DNA of 40,823 bases from positions 1 to 40,823 of IMG/VR virus record IMGVR_UViG_3300031851_000053, one strand, 5' to 3'. Numbering within the stretch: position 1 is the stretch's first letter; each line of letters begins with the position of its first letter. The DNA comes from a virus. The position numbers and the translations under genes are program-made. Under the pieces are notes generated by a model, which saw nothing but the letters and a program-made list of their open reading frames with translations, was not told where the DNA came from and did not search any database. Below are positions 1-7,900 of the stretch, one piece after another.

Positions 1-1581
1 GCTCTGTATGATGATAATCACGGCTTCTGTTTTGTATGTGGTGTGCATGTACAAGATGTAGGAAACAGAAAGGAAATAAAGATGACTAATATGTCTAATG
101 TAGTAATAGATATGGATAAGTTTAAAGAGACTCTTGGTGATCATAGAGGTTGTCAGGAGAGAGGTATAACTAAAGCTATAGCAGAACACTTCGATGTTCG
201 TGTTATGTACAACGATAAAAGAGAAATAGAGGCATACTGCTATCCTTATTATGATGCTGATAATAAACTAACGGCATATAAGATACGTACTATGCCTAAA
301 CAATTTAAAACTGTAGGAGAATTTAAAGATGTTCAGCCTTTTGGTAGTCAGAGTTTTGGAAATGGAGGAAAGAGGCTCGTTATTACGGAAGGAGAGTTTG
401 ATGCGATGGCGGTCGCACAAGCTTCCCTCAACAAGTACAAGAAAATCTACCCAGTTATTAGTGTTGCTTCGTCAACTAACCTCAAGAGTTTACTCCTCAA
501 TCGTACATGGATTAGGTCGTTTGAAGAAGTAGTATTATTCTTTGATAATGACGATGCAGGTAAGAAAGCTATTAGAGAAGCCGCCAATATAATCGGTATA
601 GATAAAGTTAAGGTCACTAATAGTACTGCCAAAGACCCTTGTGAGCTATTCAATCAAGGTGGCTACATGAGAGTCATGGAGGCTATATGGGATGCACAAC
701 CCTATAGTCCAGCTGGTATTGTCATGGGTCACGAAGCAGTGTGGGAACAGTACCTTGAGAGACAATCAAGAGAAAGTATACCATACCCTGATTGCCTTAG
801 AGGTATCAATGATAAGACTAACGGCATGAGGTTCGGTGAGATAACTCTGTTTACCAGTGGTACTGGTTCAGGAAAGTCTACTGTTATCAAGGAGATAGTG
901 CTAGACTTACTTAACAAGTCAGAAGATAAAATAGGTATGATATCACTTGAAGAGTCTGTTGGTGATACTGCTGAGAAGTTTATTCAGATGCAGTTGAGAC
1001 AGAACTTACAAGAGTATGATGTGCCTATAGAGGATCAAGAAAGAGCTTCTAAAGAAGTCTTCGGTACTGATAGGTTAGTATTACTTGATCATCAAGGTTC
1101 TGTAGGTGATGAGTCACTGATAGATAAGATAGAGTACATGGCTCTGATGGGCTGTAAGTATCTTATACTAGACCACATCACTATAGCAGTATCTGAAGGT
1201 GCTGAAGGTTATAGCGGTAATGAGGCTATCGACAAAGTTATGTCAGACCTATTGAAGATAACTAAGAAGCATAACATATGGCTAGGTATTATCAGTCACC
1301 TGAGAAAAGGACTCGTGGGTAGTAAGAACTTTGAAGAAGGTAAGCTACCTAGTCTAGATGATATCAAGGGTTCAGGCTCTATTAAGCAAATATCATTTGA
1401 TATTATAGGTTTTAGTCGTAACATGACTGATGAGAACGATGATGTACGTAACACTATCAACTTCACTGTACTTAAGTCTAGGTTTACAGGTAAGACTGGT
1501 CCAGCTGGTGCGGCTAAGTATCATCATAATACATCTCGTCTCACATGGACAGATGGTTTAGACTTTGAGGTGTTAGACTAA
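1..1581 (+). CDS. T7 gp4-like DNA primase-helicase, 5' end cut by window edge
   Basis: Bifunctional replication protein that would make primers and unwind DNA at the phage fork. The frame is open to base 1, so the N-terminus lies outside the window; 526 residues are visible. Numbering from the first visible codon, Cys10 and Cys13 (FCFVCG) are the last pair of the primase zinc ribbon. A TOPRIM domain follows, with Glu130 in ITEGEFDAMA and the acidic FDNDD at 181-185. The RecA-type helicase domain has Walker A GTGSGKST (Lys292) and a Walker B strand ending in Asp391 (YLILDH). A GTG at base 43 gives an apparent 512-residue ORF, but it falls after the zinc Cys residues, so I reject it as the start. 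The stop overlaps the next start as TAATG. Confident from motif order. Confidence 0.95.
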   Translation, partial: ALYDDNHGFCFVCGVHVQDVGNRKEIKMTNMSNVVIDMDKFKETLGDHRGCQERGITKAIAEHFDVRVMYNDKREIEAYCYPYYDADNKLTAYKIRTMPKQFKTVGEFKDVQPFGSQSFGNGGKRLVITEGEFDAMAVAQASLNKYKKIYPVISVASSTNLKSLLLNRTWIRSFEEVVLFFDNDDAGKKAIREAANIIGIDKVKVTNSTAKDPCELFNQGGYMRVMEAIWDAQPYSPAGIVMGHEAVWEQYLERQSRESIPYPDCLRGINDKTNGMRFGEITLFTSGTGSGKSTVIKEIVLDLLNKSEDKIGMISLEESVGDTAEKFIQMQLRQNLQEYDVPIEDQERASKEVFGTDRLVLLDHQGSVGDESLIDKIEYMALMGCKYLILDHITIAVSEGAEGYSGNEAIDKVMSDLLKITKKHNIWLGIISHLRKGLVGSKNFEEGKLPSLDDIKGSGSIKQISFDIIGFSRNMTDENDDVRNTINFTVLKSRFTGKTGPAGAAKYHHNTSRLTWTDGLDFEVLD

Positions 1582-1760
1582 TGACTGAAGAGTATATGAG
1601 AAAATGTCAAGAGGTAGAGCTACTTGGTAAGCATATAGATAAGCTTACTAAGGAGCGTAATATGTATCGCACACAAGCTATGATGCGAATGAATAGGATA
1701 AAGGAACTAGAAGACAATGAACGTAAGATACTCAAGGAATCATATGATCCCAGCTCATGA
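1581..1760 (+). CDS. Small hypothetical protein, 59 aa, coiled-coil-like
   Basis: I do not recognise this protein. It begins on the ATG that shares its A with the primase-helicase stop (TAATG), so it is probably translated by coupling. The product (MTEEYMRKCQEVELLGKHID at its start) is highly charged, rich in Glu, Lys, Arg and Met, and looks helical throughout. It has no signal peptide or membrane segment. Position between replication genes suggests an early accessory role, but the sequence gives no function. Confidence 0.65.
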   Translation: MTEEYMRKCQEVELLGKHIDKLTKERNMYRTQAMMRMNRIKELEDNERKILKESYDPSS

Positions 1761-1893
1761 AGATGCTGAGAAAATAATTAATCAACTAAGAGCTAACAAG
1801 GTAGTAAGGTATCTTGTTGAGTGGTCAGAGAGTGACTGTAAAAATTACATAGTGGTGAAATTAAATGAAGAAAATAAAGAGAAAACTTATTAA
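1744..1893 (+). CDS. Small hypothetical protein, 49 aa
   Basis: An unrecognised 49-residue ORF whose start overlaps the end of the preceding small gene by 17 bases. An AAGGA Shine-Dalgarno sequence lies about five bases upstream of the ATG, which supports translation. The product has an N-terminal helix-like half (AHEDAEKIINQLRANK) followed by a short strand-like part (VVRYLVEWSES, NYIVVKL), an alpha-beta pattern typical of small phage accessory proteins. No catalytic motif can be named. Confidence 0.6.
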   Translation: MIPAHEDAEKIINQLRANKVVRYLVEWSESDCKNYIVVKLNEENKEKTY

Positions 1894-1990
1894 GATACAA
1901 AACAATGCAGCTAAGAGTGGTGGTAAAATACCCTCTATAGCTGAAGCTTTAATCATGCTAAGAAAGGCAGAGGGAAATGACAGTAAATAA
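1865..1990 (+). CDS. Small basic hypothetical protein, 41 aa
   Basis: An unrecognised 41-residue ORF beginning with a strongly basic segment (MKKIKRKLIK) and followed by a short helix (SIAEALIMLRKAEG). It overlaps the preceding gene by 29 bases and the following dCMP deaminase by 14. The Shine-Dalgarno sequence is weak, so translation probably depends on coupling. The basic N-terminus could contact nucleic acid, but that is only a guess. The chain of overlaps argues that it is real; its small size keeps confidence moderate. Confidence 0.5.
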   Translation: MKKIKRKLIKIQNNAAKSGGKIPSIAEALIMLRKAEGNDSK

Positions 1991-2426
1991 TGTTAAAGAA
2001 AAAGCTAAACTTGAGAGATACGATTATCTATATATGGATATCGCTCAGCGAGTATCTGAGATGTCTCATGATACAGACACTAAAGTTGGAGCAGTTATTG
2101 TCAAAGACGGTAACATTATTTCAATGGGTTGGAACGGTACTCCTACTGGGTTTCCTAATAATTGTAAGGATAATACAACTGGTCGTACACTACCTATTGT
2201 TATACATGCTGAAGCTAATGCTATATGTAAGCTGGCTCGTTCTAGTACGAACGGAGAAGGTGCTACACTATACACTACGCTTTCTCCTTGTACGGAGTGT
2301 ACTAAGCTTATCTTACAGTCTGGTATCGATAATGTTGTGGTCGGACAAGCGTATGAGAATGATATGGTTGGATACGCAATATTAAATAATAAAAAGATGA
2401 TAAAAGTACTTGCAAAAAAGAAGTAA
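1977..2426 (+). CDS. Deoxycytidylate (dCMP) deaminase
   Basis: Zinc-dependent enzyme converting dCMP to dUMP, which feeds thymidylate synthesis for phage DNA. The 149 residues carry the family signature: His77-Ala78-Glu79 (HAEANAI), with Glu79 as the proton shuttle, and the zinc cysteines Cys105 and Cys108 in PCTEC. The N-terminal part (DTDTKVGAVIVKDG, GWNGTPTGFP) matches the substrate-binding region of ComEB/T4-type dCMP deaminases. The ATG at 1977 has a GAGG just upstream and overlaps the preceding small gene. It pairs functionally with the class II ribonucleotide reductase encoded on the other strand at 22805-24553. Length is normal for the compact form of the family. Confidence 0.93.
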   Translation: MTVNNVKEKAKLERYDYLYMDIAQRVSEMSHDTDTKVGAVIVKDGNIISMGWNGTPTGFPNNCKDNTTGRTLPIVIHAEANAICKLARSSTNGEGATLYTTLSPCTECTKLILQSGIDNVVVGQAYENDMVGYAILNNKKMIKVLAKKK

Positions 2427-2438
2427 ACATGTTATAAT
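2410..2438 (+). promoter_or_regulatory. Host sigma70-type promoter before the RNA polymerase gene
   Basis: TTGCAA at 2410-2415 and a perfect TATAAT at 2433-2438 are separated by exactly 17 bases. The -35 box overlaps the last codons of the deaminase gene, and the predicted transcription start near 2445 falls about 20 bases before the RNA polymerase ATG. The geometry is ideal for a bacterial sigma70 promoter. In an AT-rich genome a -10 match alone would mean little, but both boxes with correct spacing directly before this gene make it persuasive. Confidence 0.65.
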
Positions 2439-2466
2439 ATAAGTCCAGAGAAAGAGAGAGAAATAC

Positions 2467-4584
2467 ATGCAGGACATAAAGGACTACCTCCTCAATAAAA
2501 TAAGAGGAGACAACTTGGGTGTAAAGCCCAGACGTAACTTACAACTCATGCGTATGATAGATACGGATGGTGTTGACATGCTAGACTTCTTAATAGAAGA
2601 TATGGTATCCTATGCTAGAAAGGTAATTCAACGTTGCTTTAAACGCAATAAGGTAGAAGGTGAGTCAGCAATAACTCAAGCCTCTATGGCAATAGGTAAA
2701 TATATAGTGGAAGGTTGGGATAGCTCTAACGTAAATTTCAGAGATCATGTACGAGTAGGTGATCTAGTCATTGAAGGTTTCGTTATGTGTGGCTATCTAA
2801 CTATCTCTGTAGGACATATGAAGAGTCGTAAGCCAGTAACAATCCATGCCACTCCTAAGTGGGGTGAGATGGAAGTAGTTGCAGGTAAAACAACTTGTAT
2901 TAGTGCTACAGTGATTCCACCAATCAAAGGACTATTCCAAGACAACGGTAAGTCAGTTATAAAGACTTGGGATAAATCTAAAGAGCATAAGTTCTTTAAA
3001 TACCTCGACAAGCCGTTTGTAAAGGCTATAGATAAACTACAGGCAACTAGATTTGTAGTCAATAGTGATGTGCATAAGGCTATCCTAGAGAACTGGGATA
3101 TGTTCATTAGTAATGAAGAGTATAGCGGTGAAGACAAGAATGAAAACGCTAAGCTTTATCAACGTCAAGCCTCAAAGAATAGAGAAGTCAAAGAGGTCAT
3201 GGCTGCAGCAGATAAATGGTTAGACAAAGAGTTTAGCTTTTATCTTGATGCAGACTATCGAGGCAGACTATACTATAGCGAACCGTTCTTTAACTTTCAA
3301 GGGGCAGATATAGCTCGTAGTCAGTTACTGTTTGCTAAGGGTAGACTCTTCGATGAGACTGCTAACTTCTGGCTTGCAGTACATACTGCTTGCTCATTCA
3401 ATCAGTCATATAGTATAGATCAGATACCTAACTGGGCATCTTCAGACTATAAGAAGATACTATTAGAAGAAGAACTAGATACTATATCTGTAGATAAGAT
3501 GACTCTAGAAGACAGAGCTAGGTGGACTCAAGAAAACCTTGATGTGATAATAGAGATGGGTGAGATGAGAATCTTTGCAGAAGAGGCAGAGAAACGTATA
3601 GCATTCATGGCTTGTTGTATCGAGTGGTATAAGTACTCTCAGAATAAAGATGAGTTCTATACTCAGCTACCTATACCTATTGACGGAGCTAACAATGGTT
3701 GGCAACATCTAGGTGCTATGTCTAAAGACTCACTCACAGGTAGGCTCGTAGGTCTTGTACCAGTAGATATTCAGAATGACTTCTATGTACAGGTAGCTAA
3801 GAGACTCTGTGAGAGGATGCCTGAGTGGTTTGAAGAGAGGCAAATGCCTATGAAGCATATCAGGAAGGGCATAGCTAAACGAGGGGCTATGACTAGGGCT
3901 TACAGTTGTGGTCAAAAGAAGATGTCAGAGTCTATGTATAGTGACTGCTATCAGTTTGGCTACACTAAAGATTACGATATCAACACATGGGATTGTGATG
4001 AGCTTAGTAGTCAAGTGATCAGAGCCATACAAGAAGTATGTCCAGGACCATTAGACACCATGAGATACCTACAGAGGTTAGCTGATAAAGAGATATCTAA
4101 TTGGCTAGCTACATACGGTACTGATAGAGGTCGTGGTATACAATGGGAATCTGAGTCAGGCTTTCCAGTAGTATACGAATGTTATCGTACTAGACCTGCT
4201 AAAGTAGACTGTTATGGATTCAATACACCAGACGGTGAGCTAAGATTCAAGCATGTGATACGAGAGAAGACAGATATACCAGATAGACGAGGGTTTATGT
4301 GTGGTATCAGTCCTAACTTTGTTCATAGCTCTGATGCAGCCCATATGGCTCTTGTAGTAGCCGACTGGGATAGCGAGTTCGGTGCAGTACACGACTCGTT
4401 TAGTGCTCATGCGAGTAAGATAGAAGATCTTATGATAGAAGCACGAGATAAGTTCGTTAAGATATACGATAAAGAAAACTTCTACGACTCAATTCCATTC
4501 GGAAGAGGCTATGAAGGTGAGCAACCTACAATAGGTGCTTTGAATGTAAACGGAGTAATCGAATCAGATTACTTCTTCTGTTAA
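2467..4584 (+). CDS. Single-subunit phage RNA polymerase (T7/N4 RNAPII type), compact
   Basis: DNA-directed RNA polymerase of the T7 superfamily, expected to transcribe phage middle or late genes. All signature motifs are present: the RGR loop at Tyr264-Arg267 (DYRGRLYY) followed by FQGADIARSQLLFAKG; catalytic Asp406 in motif A (PIDGANNGWQH); Lys471 and Tyr479 in motif B (KRGAMTRAYSCG), with the T7 Lys631-Tyr639 spacing of eight; PNFVHSSDAAHMA; and catalytic Asp643 in motif C (VHDSF). At 705 residues it is about 180 shorter than T7 RNAP (883), with most of the loss before the RGR loop, the region that in T7 forms the promoter-binding N-terminal domain. Its size is close to the two N4 RNAPII subunits combined. 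A host-type promoter lies directly upstream. Confidence 0.95.
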   Translation: MQDIKDYLLNKIRGDNLGVKPRRNLQLMRMIDTDGVDMLDFLIEDMVSYARKVIQRCFKRNKVEGESAITQASMAIGKYIVEGWDSSNVNFRDHVRVGDLVIEGFVMCGYLTISVGHMKSRKPVTIHATPKWGEMEVVAGKTTCISATVIPPIKGLFQDNGKSVIKTWDKSKEHKFFKYLDKPFVKAIDKLQATRFVVNSDVHKAILENWDMFISNEEYSGEDKNENAKLYQRQASKNREVKEVMAAADKWLDKEFSFYLDADYRGRLYYSEPFFNFQGADIARSQLLFAKGRLFDETANFWLAVHTACSFNQSYSIDQIPNWASSDYKKILLEEELDTISVDKMTLEDRARWTQENLDVIIEMGEMRIFAEEAEKRIAFMACCIEWYKYSQNKDEFYTQLPIPIDGANNGWQHLGAMSKDSLTGRLVGLVPVDIQNDFYVQVAKRLCERMPEWFEERQMPMKHIRKGIAKRGAMTRAYSCGQKKMSESMYSDCYQFGYTKDYDINTWDCDELSSQVIRAIQEVCPGPLDTMRYLQRLADKEISNWLATYGTDRGRGIQWESESGFPVVYECYRTRPAKVDCYGFNTPDGELRFKHVIREKTDIPDRRGFMCGISPNFVHSSDAAHMALVVADWDSEFGAVHDSFSAHASKIEDLMIEARDKFVKIYDKENFYDSIPFGRGYEGEQPTIGALNVNGVIESDYFFC

Positions 4585-4596
4585 TAGGAGAATATA

Positions 4597-4848
4597 ATGG
4601 AAAATAAAAATTGGTTGGCTCAGACAGGAAGGGATTTTAAAGATTCTGATTTTGGAGAGGAGTTTGGTATACCCCAAAGTGAATGGGGTACAGGACAAAT
4701 AAATAAGATTATGTTAGATAGAGTTCATGCTATGAACCTTGCAGGTTATATAGCAGAAGGTATAGAAGAAAAGAAAGCTAGACATATGGCAGATAAAAGA
4801 AGAAGTATGGCTATGAAGGCGGCTAAAGATGCTGGACTAACATTATAA
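4597..4848 (+). CDS. Hypothetical protein, 83 aa, downstream of RNA polymerase
   Basis: Last gene of the rightward block, 12 bases after the RNA polymerase stop, with a strong AGGAG ribosome site. The 83 residues are hydrophilic: a Trp- and Asp-rich N-terminus (NWLAQTGRDFKDSDFGEEFG) and a helical, Lys/Arg-rich C-terminal half. There is no signal peptide or membrane segment. I do not recognise the family. Its location suggests co-expression with the polymerase, so a transcription-related partner is possible, but nothing in the sequence proves that. The bidirectional terminator follows within ten bases of its stop. Confidence 0.75.
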   Translation: MENKNWLAQTGRDFKDSDFGEEFGIPQSEWGTGQINKIMLDRVHAMNLAGYIAEGIEEKKARHMADKRRSMAMKAAKDAGLTL

Positions 4849-4855
4849 ATAAAGA

Positions 4856-4893
4856 TACCCCACAAGGTTTCCATAAGGATTCCCTGTGGGGTA
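4856..4893. terminator. Bidirectional rho-independent terminator between convergent blocks
   Basis: TACCCCACA at 4856-4864 pairs perfectly with TGTGGGGTA at 4885-4893, a 9-bp stem that can extend inwards past one mismatch. The + side is followed by a T-rich stretch (GTTTATTTT), and the - side reads into TATCTTTATTTATAA, so both transcripts can terminate. It sits exactly between the end of the rightward early block and the end of the leftward late block. Confidence 0.85.
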
Positions 4894-4901
4894 CGTTTAT
4901 T

Positions 4902-7900
4902 TTAAACAAAGTTATCTGTTTTATCTAGTATAGAGAAATCTCCAGGAACTCCTCCATCAAAGTTAATATCAACGCCCATGTCTTCCCAGCGTTGTTTTAC
5001 TTTTGCTATAAGTTTATTGTGATCTTTTCGTATTTGTAAATCATCTACAACTTGCATAAAGATTCTGTAAAAATCTTTAGCTTTTAATTTACGTTTACCA
5101 CCTTTAAACTCTTCAATTAATCTAGCTTGAGCTGCTGTCTTTTTTGTAGCATCAAAGATCCCTTTCTTTTCTTCTTTAGCTTTGATATAGCTTTCTTGTT
5201 TTTCTAGGCTAGCTCTTTGGAATTCTTTTTTATCATAGCCCAGTATATCAACATTGACTACTGCTTTTCGATAGCTCTCATCAGCTAAAAAGTTACCAAA
5301 CTCTCGATACTCACCTATAGGAGATAAATCTAACAAAGCCTCTGGATCACTTTCAGTTTTTTCTTTTAAACTAGCTAAGAAATTATCTAGAGATCTTTTC
5401 TCTTCGGTAAGAAGCTCCCATTGTTTCATAACATTGCCAAATTCTTCATTCATAATTTCGCTAAGTCTTACAAAACCTTTAACATCAGAAATATAACCGT
5501 CATACATTTGAATTACAAAAGCGTTTTTATCATTCTCAAGAAATCGAGTTAGACCTCTTGTAGTCATAGCCGACTCTGCAATATGTGTTGTACTAACTGC
5601 AAACTGATTCATAAGTTTACTAATGGGCTTTGGCGAAGTGTATTCTCCTGGGCTTATTTTCTTACTATCTGCTGCTGCCTGAGGGTCGTCAACCGTTCTT
5701 GTAGCAGTAATAACTGTTTCAGCACCACTAGGAAGCGTATAAACTTCTGCACTAGTAGGTACAGAACGTTTGCCTCCAAATTTGCCTATGAAACGACTAT
5801 TATCGTCAGAATCATCTAACCTTGGACCTCTTAGTTCAGGTATGGTATTACCAAAACCAAATATACGACCAATACGCTTTGCCATCTTAGCATGTTCTAG
5901 TGCACCACCAAGGGCGTTTGTTAAAGCTTCTTTAAAGTATTGACCTAGCTCTTCAAACTTTTCTTCATCAGTTATTTCTAAATCATCAAACAAATTTGCA
6001 TTGTCTTCAATGAATTTTCTAGCTGCACCAGTTTGAAATCGAGGTTCAAGACCAAAGATAGACGTCATAATAGGAGACTTAAGCAAATCTTTTGTTTTAC
6101 CTGCTTCTTCTATTTTTTTAAATATAGTAGACCAGACTTGCCAATTAGAATTATCAGCATGAATCTCAGGTAAATCTTTTATGTAATTAAAAACAAAGTC
6201 TCTTATATCTTCGCCTATTTCTTCTTCGCTTTTAAATAACATTCCACCTCGAACAATAATTTCTTTGACTCCCATTTGAAAGCCTTGAATTGTTGCACCG
6301 TTAGAGATTCCATCTACTTCTCCAGTAGCTCTTGTGTTCATTTGAGCACCCTTAGCTGTCTTATTATATCGAGCTAATTGAACTAGATTATTTAATCCAA
6401 AATAAAATTCATTTTTACCTTGGTCGTCTACAAAGGCTTCTAAATCAGGAGTTAATTGTAATCCAGGAATCACTTCTAAATTTTCTGCAATAACATTCAT
6501 GTCATCTTCAGAAGCATTCTCTAAGGTAGGGGCATTGGTTGCTACATAGTTAAATAAAGGTTCAGATAAGCTACTTAGCCTAACGTAATCATTTTTAAAG
6601 GCTTCTAATAAAGGAACGTAGCCTTGTTTAGCTATCTTATCTGCATCAGTAACAAGAGTTCTTGCCATGACAATCATAAAGTGTTCTTCTTCAGTATAGC
6701 TTTGATTTATTTTTTTACGACCTTCTTCGTTGAGACCTAGCTTAGCTTTCTTAATAGCACTATCTATTACTGCAGTAGGAGTAGGGTTGCCATTAACTAC
6801 TTCTGAAGTCTTAGTCAATGTAGTTGGCATTGCTCCTTTAAGTATGGCTCTTGCAAACTTATGAAATCCAGGGTTTGCCTCGTCATTAATATAAAACATA
6901 CGACCAGTGCCGCTGACTATTGTACTGTCTGTGTATACTACTTTTCCAAGCTTTACTAACGAAGAATTTAATATCTTACTCTTTTCATTATCGATATCTC
7001 TGAGCACTTGTCTAGATTTTATATCAGCCGCTTCTTTAAATGTTTTTACTATAACACCAAAGCTATTTCTTATTTCTAATTGTTCTGGAGTTAACCCTTC
7101 TTTTTCCTTTCGACCTTCAAAGTCTTCTAAAAATTTATTTTCAAGCTTTATTTGAGTCATCATATCTTGTTTCATATATTTAGAAATTGTATTGCTCATA
7201 GAGTTCTTTATTCCAAACCCCATTATAACAGAAGCTGGGTCAAAAACCATAGCTACGTCATTGAGTAATGACAAAACTTTTTCTTGTGCTGGAACAGGAT
7301 TTACATTAGACAGACCTTTAGTTGTTACTCTAGTAAAATAATTAGCTTCACTAACCATAGATGAGCCTGCTTTATAAGGAGTTCCAGTGGTTCTTAAAGG
7401 TTTTAAAAAATCATTATATCCTAACGCTTTCTTTAAACCGTTTCGTATTTTATTTAATGAGACATCTCCAATTCTAGTTTGATTAAAGACAATCTTTTTT
7501 CTACCTGAATCAGGATCAACTATCGTTCTAGATTCTAACCAAGGGAAAGAGTCAGACTCTGCAAAGGCTTGTAGAAAGTATTGACCAGCATTGTCTTGTT
7601 CAGTATCAGTAAGTCTATATTTATATCCTGTATTCTCGATCTCTCCGAAGAAAGCAGTTGGGTCTTGATCAGCACTAGGATATGTCATTTGCTCAAATCT
7701 TCGCATAACTTTTTTACCAAGCTCTTGCCTTGATTGAGAGTTATTAAATCGTCTTTCACTAGGTATGCCTGATTCATACTTTTGATCGTCAAATGAGCTT
7801 AACATTTCAAACATTATGGCTAATCCCAGAATAGAGCCTGCCGCTCCTCTTAACGGAGCATTAGGATCTGTTTGATTAGTTGATAAATTTAATTTATTAG

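Noticed and set aside
43-45. GTG at base 43 as start of the primase-helicase
   Set aside because: The frame is open to base 1 and encodes the end of the primase zinc ribbon (FCFVCG), so the gene begins outside the window.
1990-2385. 131-residue + strand ORF overlapping the dCMP deaminase
   Set aside because: Alternative frame of a well-supported enzyme gene; the product has no recognisable features.
2427-4901. N4-type hairpin promoters (short stem, 3-base loop) for the virion polymerase
   Set aside because: I looked at the gene gaps of the rightward block and saw no convincing repeated hairpin; the early promoters probably lie outside the window to the left.
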